A stretch of 64,000 nucleotides of DNA from Solihabitans fulvus. Lineage in GTDB: Bacteria > Actinomycetota > Actinomycetes > Mycobacteriales > Pseudonocardiaceae. The stretch lies in the NCBI RefSeq assembly GCF_008386585.1, contig NZ_VUOB01000074.1:1-64000 (forward strand), read 5' to 3'. Under the pieces are notes generated by a model. It had not been told where the DNA came from. It saw only the letters and a program-made list of their open reading frames with translations, and did not search any database. A program made the translations under genes and the position numbers. Positions 31,972-41,455 of the stretch are shown one piece after another (positions within the stretch are counted from its first letter, which is position 1; every line of letters begins with the position of its first letter).

Positions 31972-32352
31972 ATGTCTGGGCTGAGGAACGCGAACCTGTT
32001 GCTTGCCCTGTTGCTCGAACTCGGCACGCTCGCCGCGGTGGTGTACTGGGGATTCGGCACGGATGCTGGTGTCGCCGTACAGCTGGTCGCCGGGATCGGT
32101 GCGCCGATCGTGCTCGCCGTGCTGTGGGGCATGTTCTGCTCGCCGAAGGCGGCCAAGCCGTTGCGTGGTGTGGCCCGCGTCGTTGCGGACGTGGCCTGGT
32201 TCGGGTGCGGAGCCGCCGCGCTGGCCGCGTCGGGCGCGATGACGCTCGCCGCAGCGTTCGGGGTGGCTTACGTGGTGAACCGGATCGGCGTGCTCACCTG
32301 GCACCAGGGGTCGGAAGCTGCGGCAGCGCCGGGGCGTGCAGCCACGGAGTGA
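31972..32352 (+). CDS. YrdB/DUF2568 family membrane protein
   Basis: 126 residues with four hydrophobic segments, starting MSGLRNANLLLALLLELGTLAAVVYWGF and containing IGAPIVLAVLWGMFCSPKA, as in YrdB (DUF2568). Function unknown. ATG at 31972 or GTG at 31969. Its last 59 bases overlap the 3' end of the convergent M1 peptidase gene on the other strand. Confidence 0.85.
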   Translation: MSGLRNANLLLALLLELGTLAAVVYWGFGTDAGVAVQLVAGIGAPIVLAVLWGMFCSPKAAKPLRGVARVVADVAWFGCGAAALAASGAMTLAAAFGVAYVVNRIGVLTWHQGSEAAAAPGRAATE

Positions 32353-33688
32353 ACAGCTCTCCCAGCGTTCGGCCGGCGTGCCGTTCGGCCAGCGCGGTGA
32401 ACTGGGCCGTGGTGACCGTGCCGTGCCGGTGGGTCGTGGTCCAGTCGGCGAGGAAGGCGAAGAAGACGGTGTCGCCGAGCGTTCGCCGAAGGGCGTGCAT
32501 GGCAAGCGCTCCGCGCAGGTAGACGCGGTCGTCGAACATTCGCGCCACGCCGGGATCGGCCAGCACGAGATCCTGTGGGAGCGCAGCGACCTTGCGCCAG
32601 GCGCGGGCGGCATGTGCCTCGGCCGACTCGCTGCCGGACGCCTCCGACCACAGCCACTCGGCGTAGTTCGCCAGGCCCTCGTTCAGCCAAATATGCCGCC
32701 AGTCGGCGACGGTGAGGCTGTTGCCGAACCACTGGTGCGCGAGTTCGTGCGCGACGAGGTTCTCCGCGCCGCGCACGCCGTCGATGTGGTTGGCGCCGAA
32801 GATGGACAGGCCCTGTGCCTCGACCGGGATCTCCAGCTCCTCGTCGACCACGACGACCGCGTACTCGGCGAACGGGTAGGGGCCGAAGCAGCGCTCGAAC
32901 ACAGCCATCATCTGCGCCTGCCGGCCGAAGTCGTGGCCGAATGACGAGACCAGTGCGGGTGGGACGGCCGCGCGGATCGGCACCGAGCCGTCGATCACCT
33001 CTCCCAGCTCGTACCGCCCGATCTGGACGGTCGCGAGGTAGCTGGCCATGGGCTCGCTGCTCTCGTACAACCAGGTGGTCGTGCTGGCGCCGACGCGACT
33101 GGACACCAGCCGCCCGTTGGCGACCACCCGATACGCCGACGGCGCGGTCACCGTGATCCGGTAGCTGGCCTTGTCCGTTGGGTGATCGTTGCAGGGCAGC
33201 CAGGACGGCGCGCCGATCGGCTGCGCGGCGACCAGCGCACCATCGGTCAGTTGCTCCCAGCCGAGTTCGCCCCAGTGGCTGGGGATCGGCACCGGGGTTC
33301 CGACGTAGCGGACCTCGACCATGAACTCGGCACCCGCGGCGATCGGCCGGGTCGGCCAGATGTTGAGCTTGTGGCCTCGGTGGGTGAAGCGCGCGGCGGC
33401 GCGGCCGTCGATCAGCACGCGGTTGATCCGGAACGGGCCGAGGTCGAGGGTGAATCGGGTCAGCGGCTGGGTGGCGACGGCGGTGATCCTGGCTCGGCCG
33501 GCGAGGCGGCCGGTGCCGAGGCGGTAGTCGAGCTCCACGTCGTAGTGCTCGGTGCGGTAGCCGCCGTTGCCGTGCTCGGGTAGATAGGTGTCCGTCGAAC
33601 TGCTCGCGCCGACACCCGCTGGCTGGGCACTCAACCTGCGTCCGCTCCCCTGCTCCGCCGCCGCGCCGTGATGGGTCCGCCCGGTCAC
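32294..33688 (-). CDS. M1-family zinc metallopeptidase
   Basis: 464 residues. Zinc motif HELAHQWFG (His314, Glu315, His318) and third ligand Glu337 (NEGLANYAEW) are intact. The usual exopeptidase motif GAMEN reads VEAQG (Glu290), so the glutamate that binds the substrate amino end is kept. Residues 1-40 are low-complexity. It starts 27 bases after the Pls/PosA-like synthetase stop, same strand. Published epsilon-polylysine hydrolases of Streptomyces albulus are M1-type enzymes, so degradation or protection against the synthetase product is the likely role. No signal peptide is seen. Lacks the long C-terminal helical domain of full M1 aminopeptidases. Confidence 0.9.
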   Translation of the reverse strand: MTGRTHHGAAAEQGSGRRLSAQPAGVGASSSTDTYLPEHGNGGYRTEHYDVELDYRLGTGRLAGRARITAVATQPLTRFTLDLGPFRINRVLIDGRAAARFTHRGHKLNIWPTRPIAAGAEFMVEVRYVGTPVPIPSHWGELGWEQLTDGALVAAQPIGAPSWLPCNDHPTDKASYRITVTAPSAYRVVANGRLVSSRVGASTTTWLYESSEPMASYLATVQIGRYELGEVIDGSVPIRAAVPPALVSSFGHDFGRQAQMMAVFERCFGPYPFAEYAVVVVDEELEIPVEAQGLSIFGANHIDGVRGAENLVAHELAHQWFGNSLTVADWRHIWLNEGLANYAEWLWSEASGSESAEAHAARAWRKVAALPQDLVLADPGVARMFDDRVYLRGALAMHALRRTLGDTVFFAFLADWTTTHRHGTVTTAQFTALAERHAGRTLGELFTPWLHAPALPQLPTPGAR

Positions 33689-33715
33689 CGCGCGCGGCGT
33701 GACCGGGCGCTCAGC

Positions 33716-36700
33716 CTACGTCTGTCCCTTGCCCTGCCACGACGTGATGGGGTTGCCGAGCCACCTGGTGTCCTCGGGGACGTTCTCTCCGCGCATCACC
33801 AGCGATGCTGGGCCGACCGTGGTTCGTGCTCCGATTGTCGCGCCGGGCAGCACGATGCCGTGCGGGCCGAGGGTGGAGCCCGGGGCCATCGTGACCGGTG
33901 CCATGCTCATGATCCGGTCGTGGAACAGGTGGGTCTGCACCACGCAGCCCCGGTTGACGCTGGCGCCGTCGCCGATGCGCACGAGGTCGGCCTCGGGCAG
34001 CCAGTAGGTGTCGCACCAGACGCCTCGGCCGATGCGGGCGCCGAGCGAGCGCAGCCACAGGTTCAGCACGGGGGTGCCGGTGACCGAGCCGGCGAGCCAC
34101 GGCACGGCGAGCACTTCGACGAAGGTGTCCGCTAGCTCGTTGCGCCACACGAACGAGCTCCACAGCGGGTGCTCGACGGCGCGGAACCGGCCGACCAGCG
34201 TCCATTTCGCGGCGGTGGTGACCAGGCACGCCACGAGGCCCGCGGCCAGGAGCACCAGGCCGCCGCACAGCGCGGCCGCACCGAAGCCGGGTCCGGCGGC
34301 GATCGCCTCGAACGCGGCCAGGGTGAGCACCGCGAGCGCGACCGCGCACATCAGCGGGACCACCCGGCACAGCTCGACCACGGCCCTGGCGACCTTGAGC
34401 CGCCGGGGCGGGGCGAACGTGCGGCTCAGGTCGCCGTGTTCGGCGGCCCTGCGCAGCTTCATCGGCGGCATGCCGACCCAGGACGAGCCGGCCTTGGCGC
34501 GCTTCGGGGTGGCGGACAGGACGGCGACGAGACCGCCGTCGGGCACGGCGCGGCCGGGCGCGGTCATGCCGGAGTTGCCGAGGAAGGCTCGCTCGCCGAC
34601 CCTGGCCTCGCCGATCTTCAGCCAGCCGCCGCCGAGTTCGTAGGAGGCGACCATGGTGTCGTCGGCGAGGAACGCGCCGTCGGCGACCGTGGTCATCTTC
34701 GGCAGCGCGAGCACGGTGGACGCCTCGACGTCCTTACCGACTTTCGCGCCCAACAGGCGCAGCCACACCGGGGTGAACAGGCTGGCGTACAAGGGGAACA
34801 GCACGGTGCGGGCCAGGTCCATCAGCCGCTCGGTCGCCCACGCCTGCCAGCCGACCCTGCTGTGCACCGAGTGGTATCCCTTGCGCAGTCCGACGCCGAG
34901 CAACCGCACGCTGCCAAGGACCAGCAGCGCGAACGTGACCAGCGAGGCGACCGTGGCGAGCGGGACGGCCAGCAGCGCGTGCGCGGTGGCGGCACCGAGG
35001 GTGTCCTGGCCGCGCAGGAACAGGCCGATGACGAGCAGGCCTGGGATCGCGCCGACCAGCGGCAGCAGGGACAGCACGAACGACGTCACGCCGTAGGCCA
35101 GCACCCAGCCGCGCGAGCGGTTCGGGCGGACGGACGGCCAGGACTGGTTGGCCTTGCCCGCCCTGGTGGCCGGCACGCCGGTCCAGCGCTGGCCGGCCGG
35201 CACGGAGCCGACGACGCCGGAGCCAGGGGCGATCTCGGCGCGCTTGCCGATCCGCGCCCCGGGGAACAGCGTGCTGCGCGAGCCGACGGTGGCGCCCGCG
35301 CCGATCCGGATCTTGCCGACGTGCACCAGGTCGCCGTCCAGCCAGGTGCCGGTGAGGTCGACCTCGGGTTCCACTGCGCTGCCCTTGCCGAGCTTGAGCA
35401 TGCCGGTGATCGGCGGCAGGGAGTGCAGGTCGGCGTCGCGGCCGATCTTCGCGCCGAGCGCCCGCGCGTAGTAGGTCATCCAGGGCGCGCCTGCCAGGTT
35501 GGCCGCGCCGGTGAACGCGGCGAGCCGTTCGGCCGTCCACAGCCGCAGGTGCACCGAGCCGCCCCTTGGGTAGCTGCCCGGTCGCAGGCCGCGCAGCAGC
35601 AGCCGCGCGCCGGCGGCCGAGATGCCCATGCGCCCCAACGGGCTCAGGAACGCGACCCAGCCGAGCAAGACCAGCCACCAGGACACGGTCGGGGCCCACG
35701 GGACGGCGCCGAACCAGTGCAGGACGTTGTTGATCGCGGCGAGCGCCACCAGCCAGCGCAGGCCGACGAGGGTGAACAGCGGGATCAGCAGCAGGGTCTG
35801 CGCGATCGCCGCGCCTCGGGGCAGCGGGGTGACGGTGCGGCTGGTGGTGGCCGCGACACCGAGCTCGTCGAGGCGCTCGGCCAGCTTGCCGACCTTGGGG
35901 TGCTGGTAGATGTCGCTGACCGACACGCCTGGATAGTTCTTGCGCAGCAACGACACCAGCTGCGCGGCGGCGAGGCTGCCGCCGCCGTTGGCGAAGAAGT
36001 CGTCGTCGGCCTCGGTGATCTCGACGCCGAGGATCTCGCTGAGCTGGGTGGCCACCCAGTCTGCGGTGCCGCTCAGGCGCTTCTCGGCCTTCCGCCCGCC
36101 AGCGGACGCGGGCAGGGGCCACGGCAGTGCGGCGCGGTCGACCTTGCCCGAGGTGCGGGTCGGCAGGGTGTCGACGACGGCGAGCAGCGGCACGAGGGCG
36201 GCGGGCAGCACGGTGCGGAGCCGGTTCAGCGCGTCTGCCTGGTCGAAGTCCGCGCCCGAAGAGACGACGTAGCCGACGAGGATCTGGTTGCCAGCCTTGG
36301 TGGTGCGCACGGCCGCCGCGGCGCCCGCGACGTTCGGCAGCGCCTGTAGCGCGGCGTCGACCTCGCCGAGTTCGATGCGGCGGCCGCCGAGCTTGACCTG
36401 TTCGTCGGCGCGGCCGAGGAACAGCAGGCCCTCGGGCTCGGCGCGGACGAGGTCGCCGCTGCGGTAGGCACGCGTCCAGCCGAGGGAGTCCAGCGGACGG
36501 AACTTCTCGGCGTCCTTCTCCGGGTCGAGGTAGCGGGCGAGTCCGACGCCGCCGATCACCAGTTCGCCCTCGCCGCCCATGTCGACAGGTTCGCCGCGCT
36601 GGTCGACCACGGCGAGGTCCCAGCCGTCCAGCGGCAGGCCGATGCGGACCGGGCCGTCGCCGGTGAGCTGGGACGCGCAGGCGACGACGGTCGCCTCGGT

Positions 36701-37621
36701 CGGGCCGTAGGTGTTCCACACCTCGCGGCCCTCGACGGCGAGCCGCTCGGCGAGTTCCGGCGGGCAGGCCTCGCCGCCGAAGATCAGCAGCCGGACCTCG
36801 TCGAGGGCCTCGACGGGCCACAGCGCGGCGAGGGTGGGCACCGTGGACACCACGGTGATCTCCTGCCGCATCAGCCACGGGCCGAGGTCCATGCCGGTGC
36901 GCACCAGCGAGCGGGGCGCCGGCACCAGGCAGGCGCCGTGCCGCCAGGCCAGCCACATCTCCTCGCAGGAGGCGTCGAAGGCCACGGACAGGCCGGCGAG
37001 CACGCGGTCGCTCGGGCCGATGGGCTCCTCGCGGAGGAACAGCCTGGCCTCGGCGTCGACGAAGGCCGCGGCCGAGCGGTGGCTGACGGCGACGCCCTTG
37101 GGCTTGCCGGTGGAGCCGGAGGTGAAGATGATCCACGCGTCGTCGGCGGGGGTCGGGCGGCCCGGCGCGCCGATCGGCGCGCCGCGCATGGTCAGCGCGC
37201 GGTCCGCGCCGAGCACGGCGCACACGGCCGCCTCGGACCAGACCAGCTCGGCGCGCTCGTCCGGGTCCTCGGCATCGACGGGCACGTAGGCCGCGCCCGC
37301 GGCGAGCACGGCCAGGATCGACAGGTACAGCTCGACGGTGCCCGACGGCACGCGCACGCCGACGCGGTCGCCGACTCCGACGCCGGCTTCGGTGAGGTCG
37401 ATCCGCAGTCTGTCTACTTCGGACAGTAGGCCGCGGTAGTCGAGGGTGGTCGTGCCGTCGTCGATCGCCGGGGCGTGCGGATGGCGGCGCGCGGTGTCGG
37501 CGAGTATGTCCAGGAGCGTGCGCTCGTCGGCCGCGGCGTGCGCGGCCAGCAGGAGCCCTTGCCTTGGCAACGTTGCAACGACCGAGTCCAGCAGGGACTG
37601 CGGTTCCTCAACGACGGTCAT
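33716..37621 (-). CDS. Pls/PosA-like single-module poly-amino-acid synthetase
   Basis: 1,301 residues. Adenylation domain (about 30-500): FTSGSTGKPKGVAVSH, AFDASCEEMW, NTYGPTEATVVA, YRSGDLVR, RTSGKVDR. Carrier domain (about 520-590) with DDFFANGGGSLAAAQL as phosphopantetheine site. The rest, over 700 residues, has six or so membrane helices alternating with three left-handed beta-helix-like acyltransferase regions (GKIRIGAGATVGSRSTLFPGARIG; WLKIGEARVGERAFLGNSG; MAPGSTLGPHGIVLPGATIG). There is no condensation or thioesterase domain. This is the architecture of epsilon-poly-L-lysine synthetase Pls. ATG at 37621 follows GGGAG. Amino-acid specificity is not assigned. It sits in a membrane and would make a homopolymer such as poly-lysine or poly-ornithine. 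Confidence 0.93.
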   Translation of the reverse strand: MTVVEEPQSLLDSVVATLPRQGLLLAAHAAADERTLLDILADTARRHPHAPAIDDGTTTLDYRGLLSEVDRLRIDLTEAGVGVGDRVGVRVPSGTVELYLSILAVLAAGAAYVPVDAEDPDERAELVWSEAAVCAVLGADRALTMRGAPIGAPGRPTPADDAWIIFTSGSTGKPKGVAVSHRSAAAFVDAEARLFLREEPIGPSDRVLAGLSVAFDASCEEMWLAWRHGACLVPAPRSLVRTGMDLGPWLMRQEITVVSTVPTLAALWPVEALDEVRLLIFGGEACPPELAERLAVEGREVWNTYGPTEATVVACASQLTGDGPVRIGLPLDGWDLAVVDQRGEPVDMGGEGELVIGGVGLARYLDPEKDAEKFRPLDSLGWTRAYRSGDLVRAEPEGLLFLGRADEQVKLGGRRIELGEVDAALQALPNVAGAAAAVRTTKAGNQILVGYVVSSGADFDQADALNRLRTVLPAALVPLLAVVDTLPTRTSGKVDRAALPWPLPASAGGRKAEKRLSGTADWVATQLSEILGVEITEADDDFFANGGGSLAAAQLVSLLRKNYPGVSVSDIYQHPKVGKLAERLDELGVAATTSRTVTPLPRGAAIAQTLLLIPLFTLVGLRWLVALAAINNVLHWFGAVPWAPTVSWWLVLLGWVAFLSPLGRMGISAAGARLLLRGLRPGSYPRGGSVHLRLWTAERLAAFTGAANLAGAPWMTYYARALGAKIGRDADLHSLPPITGMLKLGKGSAVEPEVDLTGTWLDGDLVHVGKIRIGAGATVGSRSTLFPGARIGKRAEIAPGSGVVGSVPAGQRWTGVPATRAGKANQSWPSVRPNRSRGWVLAYGVTSFVLSLLPLVGAIPGLLVIGLFLRGQDTLGAATAHALLAVPLATVASLVTFALLVLGSVRLLGVGLRKGYHSVHSRVGWQAWATERLMDLARTVLFPLYASLFTPVWLRLLGAKVGKDVEASTVLALPKMTTVADGAFLADDTMVASYELGGGWLKIGEARVGERAFLGNSGMTAPGRAVPDGGLVAVLSATPKRAKAGSSWVGMPPMKLRRAAEHGDLSRTFAPPRRLKVARAVVELCRVVPLMCAVALAVLTLAAFEAIAAGPGFGAAALCGGLVLLAAGLVACLVTTAAKWTLVGRFRAVEHPLWSSFVWRNELADTFVEVLAVPWLAGSVTGTPVLNLWLRSLGARIGRGVWCDTYWLPEADLVRIGDGASVNRGCVVQTHLFHDRIMSMAPVTMAPGSTLGPHGIVLPGATIGARTTVGPASLVMRGENVPEDTRWLGNPITSWQGKGQT

Positions 37622-37829
37622 CGAACTCCCGTGGTCGACAGTACGTGGATGGGCACTGGACACACCGAGGATTCGGAACGCCCCAGGCGTTCGTGTGACG
37701 ACGCCCGACGGAGGAGCTTATCTCGAAACCGGCGACATTGCTGGTGCGACTTCGTCACAGTGTCTTGATTCACAGTCCGTCAGGTTCGCACGATCGAGTG
37801 AAATCTGCTGGCCTGCAAGAGTTTACCAC

Positions 37830-38582
37830 TCAGTCGTGCGCGAGTCCTGTTGCCACGGCGTGGATGAAGCCATCCGGATTGTCGAACATCATTGTGTGGC
37901 CGGCATTGCGCACCACGTCGAGGCGCACGCCGGCCGCGCGAAGTTCCTCCGCGCCGTCGAGGGGTTCGCCTCGCTCGCCACGGACGAAGGTGCGCGGGAT
38001 GTCCATACGCAGCAGCATCTCCCGGACCGGAGGGAACGATTCGGCCCAGAATCCCGCAGCCGAGCGGTACAGGCCGACGCGGCCGGCCAGCCGCATGGTG
38101 GCGCGCCATTCGGAGTCGACGGCGGCCAGGACGTCCTCGTGGCCGCCGGAGACGAACCCGTCCTCCGTGTGACGACCGATCCGGCCGCGCTCGACGGCCG
38201 GGTCGAGGGTCGCCTCGGCCACCACGAGCCGGCTCACCAGGTCGGGCCGGCGCGCGGCGAGCACCACGGCGACCGAGCCGCCCATGCTGTGGCCGACGAC
38301 CTCGGCTCCGGTCACACCGGCCGAGTCCAGCGCGGCGGCGACCGCGTCGGCGTGGTCCGCGATGCCGTAACCGAAGTCGGCGGGGCGGTCGCTGAGGCCG
38401 AAGCCGAACAGGTCGAGCAGGAGTTGCCGGCGGCCGGCGAGCAGCGGGTGCGCCGCCACGTGCGCGAACGACGCGCCGGAGGCGTTGCCCAGTCCGTGCA
38501 GGTAGACGCGGGCCGGCTCGTCGCCGGGCAGCTCCGACCAGCGGATTCGCGCAGTGCCGGGGCCAGTTTCCGCGTGTCGCAT
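37830..38582 (-). CDS. Alpha/beta hydrolase
   Basis: 250 residues. LHGLGNASGASF oxyanion turn, DLFGFGLSDRP, nucleophile elbow GHSMGG, and the catalytic histidine in NAGHTMMFDNPDGF. This is the common haloperoxidase/esterase-like group; substrate unknown. ATG at 38582 has GGAG 5 bases upstream. Divergent from a PadR regulator 98 bases away, which may repress it. Confidence 0.88.
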   Translation of the reverse strand: MRHAETGPGTARIRWSELPGDEPARVYLHGLGNASGASFAHVAAHPLLAGRRQLLLDLFGFGLSDRPADFGYGIADHADAVAAALDSAGVTGAEVVGHSMGGSVAVVLAARRPDLVSRLVVAEATLDPAVERGRIGRHTEDGFVSGGHEDVLAAVDSEWRATMRLAGRVGLYRSAAGFWAESFPPVREMLLRMDIPRTFVRGERGEPLDGAEELRAAGVRLDVVRNAGHTMMFDNPDGFIHAVATGLAHD

Positions 38583-38680
38583 GACCACTCCAGTTCAGTT
38601 AAACCATCGATGTCGAGGTATCTCGGGATGAATATATAACGGACTCGCGATATCGACGCAAGGTGCGCGACACTGTCCGC

Positions 38681-39202
38681 ATGCTGGAGTTGGCCATCCT
38701 CGGGTTCCTGTTCGACCGATCGCTACACGGCTACGACCTGCGCAAACGCATCGCCGCGCTGACCGGGCACGTGCGGCCGATCGCGGACGGCACGCTCTAC
38801 CCCGCGATCAAGCGGCTGGAACAGGCGGGCCTGCTGAGCAGGGAGACGCAGCCGGGCCCCACCGCCGCGCCGCGACACATGCTCACGCTGACCGAGGCGG
38901 GTCGCGCCGAACTCAGGCGGCGGCTCGCCGAGCCGCACGAGCTGGACATCAGCGACGAGAACCGCTGGTTCACCCTGCTGGCGTTCCTCCGCCATCTGGC
39001 CGACCCGCGCCGGCAGGCCGCCGTGCTGCGCAGGCGGCTGGCGTTTCTCGAGGAACCGAGCAGCTTCTTCTACGAGGAGGACGGACGGCCGTTGGGCGCG
39101 GACGACTTCGCCGACCCGTTCCGGCAAGGGCTCCTGCTCATCGCACACGCGACCAGCGAGGCCGAGCTCCGCTGGCTGAGGTCGACCATCGACGCGCTGT
39201 GA
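38681..39202 (+). CDS. PadR-family transcriptional regulator
   Basis: 173 residues. PadR winged helix: LELAILGFLFDRSLHGYDLRKRIAALTG, GTLYPAIKRLEQAGLLSRE, LTEAGRAELRRRL. ATG at 38681 gives the usual family N-terminus; GTG at 38663 is possible. The 3' end of the gene, with 29 following bases, is duplicated immediately downstream. Confidence 0.9.
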   Translation: MLELAILGFLFDRSLHGYDLRKRIAALTGHVRPIADGTLYPAIKRLEQAGLLSRETQPGPTAAPRHMLTLTEAGRAELRRRLAEPHELDISDENRWFTLLAFLRHLADPRRQAAVLRRRLAFLEEPSSFFYEEDGRPLGADDFADPFRQGLLLIAHATSEAELRWLRSTIDAL

Positions 39203-39402
39203 TGGCACCGCCCCCAGCGGGACCTGCGAGTGCAGCTTCTTCTACGAGGAGGACGGACGGCCGTTGGGCGCGGACGACTTCGCCGACCCGTTCCGGCAAG
39301 GGCTGCTGCTCATCCCGCACGCGACCAGCGAGCCGAGCTGCGCTGGCTGAGGTCGACCATCGGCGCGTTGTGAGAGTGCGCGCCCCAGCAGGACCTGCGA
39401 GT
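39060..39402. repeat. Direct tandem duplication, 172 bp x 2
   Basis: 39060-39231 and 39232-39402 are about 90-95% alike. Copy 1 is the last 143 bases of the PadR gene plus 29 bases of flank; copy 2 follows directly. Copy 2 has a 1-base loss (GAGCCGAG for GAGGCCGAG) and several substitutions. Confidence 0.92.
39232..39372 (+). pseudogene. Duplicated 3' fragment of PadR gene
   Basis: Copy of the PadR coding end (FFYEEDGRPLGADDFADPF is readable). It has no start and a 1-base deletion shifts its frame before the end. Not expected to make a product. Confidence 0.85.
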
Positions 39403-39531
39403 TTCGTCAGGAGTCGACGTGTTGCGCCAACTGAAAGTCAACGATTTTCCTGCGGAATTCCCAGCAGCATCGGGTATCCATTGAGTGACGGTGGCCACAT
39501 TCGTGGTAGGAGCCCGATGGAGGACGCCGAC

Positions 39532-39924
39532 ATGCGCCATCACGCGAAGCACCACCCACCACAGGTCAAATCCCTCAACGACGAGCTCTACCGGATGCTG
39601 TCCTCGGGCGGGCGCGACGCCTACGGGGCCGCGCTGTTGGCCCAGTACGGCCTGCCCGGCCAGCGAATCCAGCACACCGGCCTCGGCCTCGGCCTGATCA
39701 GCGCGATCTGTTGGCCGGAGTCGGCGGACGTGCCCGCCCGCACCACCCACCTCATCTACGCCGGATGCACTCCGGCCCAGATCAGAACCAACCTCGCGGC
39801 GCGGGGGCTCGGCGGGCGCTCGGTCGCCGTGGTCTACCCGCCCGACGTCGACCTGGCGGACCTGGAGCGAGACGAGGACCGCTACCAGTACGCGGCCGAG
39901 GTCGACGACCCGTACGACGACTGA
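39532..39924 (+). CDS. Hypothetical protein
   Basis: 130 residues; no family recognised. His-rich start MRHHAKHHPPQVKSLNDELYR, middle HTGLGLGLISAICWPESADVP, then RTTHLIYAGCTPAQIRTNLAARG and an acidic end with many Asp/Glu (DVDLADLERDEDRYQY). ATG at 39532 follows GGAGG 8 bases upstream; ATG at 39517 is also possible. The C-terminal acidic tail and single short domain suggest a small cytoplasmic protein. Standing alone between the PadR duplication and an iron-dependent dehydrogenase. Confidence 0.75.
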   Translation: MRHHAKHHPPQVKSLNDELYRMLSSGGRDAYGAALLAQYGLPGQRIQHTGLGLGLISAICWPESADVPARTTHLIYAGCTPAQIRTNLAARGLGGRSVAVVYPPDVDLADLERDEDRYQYAAEVDDPYDD

Positions 39925-39958
39925 ACAGCGACTACCGAAGAAGAGACCGCCGAAGAAG

Positions 39959-40039
39959 GACTGCCGAAGAGGGCTGTTGGGGCGTGCGCGGACGAGGCGA
40001 CTGCCGAATCGGGCTGCTGGGGGCGTGCGCGGACGGGGC
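39959..40039. repeat. 40-bp tandem repeat
   Basis: 39959-39998 and 39999-40039 are near-identical copies starting GACTGCCGAA and ending GCGGACGRGGC. Shorter 15-base copies (GACTACCGAAGAAGA, GACCGCCGAAGAAG) precede them at 39930-39958. All lie in the gap between the hypothetical protein and the dehydrogenase gene. Confidence 0.75.
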
Positions 40040-40118
40040 GCGGCCTGGTGCGAGCGTTGCCGCCCGAGGATCTTGGTGCCACGCTGGCGGGGGCGGCGTC
40101 CCCAACGGAGGAGCACCT

Positions 40119-41408
40119 GTGAACGCATCGATTCCGGCGAGCCCCGAGACCGTGTTCACCTACGGGTCGCCCGCGCTGAAGTTCGGGCCCGGCGCGTCCG
40201 CCGAGATCGGTTTCGACCTCGCCCAGTACGGGGTTCGGCGGGTCCTGGTGGTCACCGACGCCGGGGTGGCCGCCACCGGGTCGCCGCAGCGGATCGCCGA
40301 CCAGCTCGGCGGTTACGGGATGCACGCCGAGGTCTTCGACGGGGTGCACGTCGAGCCGACCGACCTGAGCATGCGCGCGGCGGTCGAGCACGCGCGCGCG
40401 ACGGGGCCGTGGGACGCGTTCGTCGCGGTGGGCGGCGGTTCCAGCATCGACACGGCCAAGGCCGTCAACCTGCTCATCACCAACGCGGGCGATCTGTTGG
40501 ACTACGTCAACGCGCCGCTCGGCGGCGGGCGGGCACCGAGCGAACCGCTGCGGCCGTTGGTCGCGGTGCCGACCACCACGGGGACGGGCGCGGAGAGCAC
40601 CACCACGTGCGTGCTGGATCTGTTGGCACTCAAGGTGAAGACCGGCATCAGCCACCCGAGGCTGCGGCCCACGCTCGCCGTGGTCGACCCCGAACTGACC
40701 ATGACGCAGCCCGCCGGGGTGACCGCCTCCAGCGGGATGGACATCCTGTGCCACGCGCTGGAGAGCTACACCGCCAAGCCCTACACGGCATACGACCACA
40801 AACTGGCCGAGCAGCGGGTGCCCTACTGCGGCGCGAACCCCATCTCGGACATGTGGTCCGAGCGCGCGTTGCAGTTGCTCGCGCGGTCGTTCCGGACGGC
40901 GGTGCGCGACGGCGACGACGTGGCTGCACGCACCGACATGGCGCTCGCGGCGATGTTCGCCGGCCTTGGTTTCGGCAACGCCGGCGTGCACATCCCGCAC
41001 GCCGTCGCGTACCCGATCGCGGGGCGGGTCAAGGACTTCCGGCCAGCGGGCTATCCCGCCGACGAGGCGATGGTCCCGCACGGCATGGCCGTCTCGCTGA
41101 CCGCGCCGGAGGCGTTCCGGTTCACCTTCGACACGCAGCCGGAACGGCACGTCAGGGTGGCTGAGTTGCTTGCGCCGCAGCTGGATCGGCCGAACGACGC
41201 GGCCGAGCTGCTGCCGGCCGCGCTGCTCGAACTGATGCGCGACATCGGCATTCCCGGCGGCGTCGGCGCCGTCGGCTACGACGAGTCGGACGTGCCCGAC
41301 CTGGTGGACGGCGCGATGAAGCAGCAGCGCCTGTTGGCCACCGCTCCGCTGCCGGTCACCGAGGACGACCTCGCCGCGATCATCACCCGGTCCATCGAAC
41401 TCTGGTAG
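40119..41408 (+). CDS. Iron-containing alcohol dehydrogenase, ADHFE1-like
   Basis: 429 residues. Type III alcohol dehydrogenase: NAD motif VGGGSSIDTAKAVN, iron-site motif GMDILCHALESYT, and downstream histidines in GVHIPHAVAYPI and PHGMAVSL. The insert EQRVPYCGANPISDMWSE is typical of hydroxyacid-oxoacid transhydrogenase (ADHFE1), which couples 4-hydroxybutyrate oxidation to 2-oxoglutarate reduction. GTG at 40119 follows GGAGGAG. Confidence 0.87.
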   Translation: MNASIPASPETVFTYGSPALKFGPGASAEIGFDLAQYGVRRVLVVTDAGVAATGSPQRIADQLGGYGMHAEVFDGVHVEPTDLSMRAAVEHARATGPWDAFVAVGGGSSIDTAKAVNLLITNAGDLLDYVNAPLGGGRAPSEPLRPLVAVPTTTGTGAESTTTCVLDLLALKVKTGISHPRLRPTLAVVDPELTMTQPAGVTASSGMDILCHALESYTAKPYTAYDHKLAEQRVPYCGANPISDMWSERALQLLARSFRTAVRDGDDVAARTDMALAAMFAGLGFGNAGVHIPHAVAYPIAGRVKDFRPAGYPADEAMVPHGMAVSLTAPEAFRFTFDTQPERHVRVAELLAPQLDRPNDAAELLPAALLELMRDIGIPGGVGAVGYDESDVPDLVDGAMKQQRLLATAPLPVTEDDLAAIITRSIELW

Positions 41409-41455
41409 TCGCGGCGCTACGTTCGGCGTCCTCGCCCGTCAGGTTGTTCGTGGTG

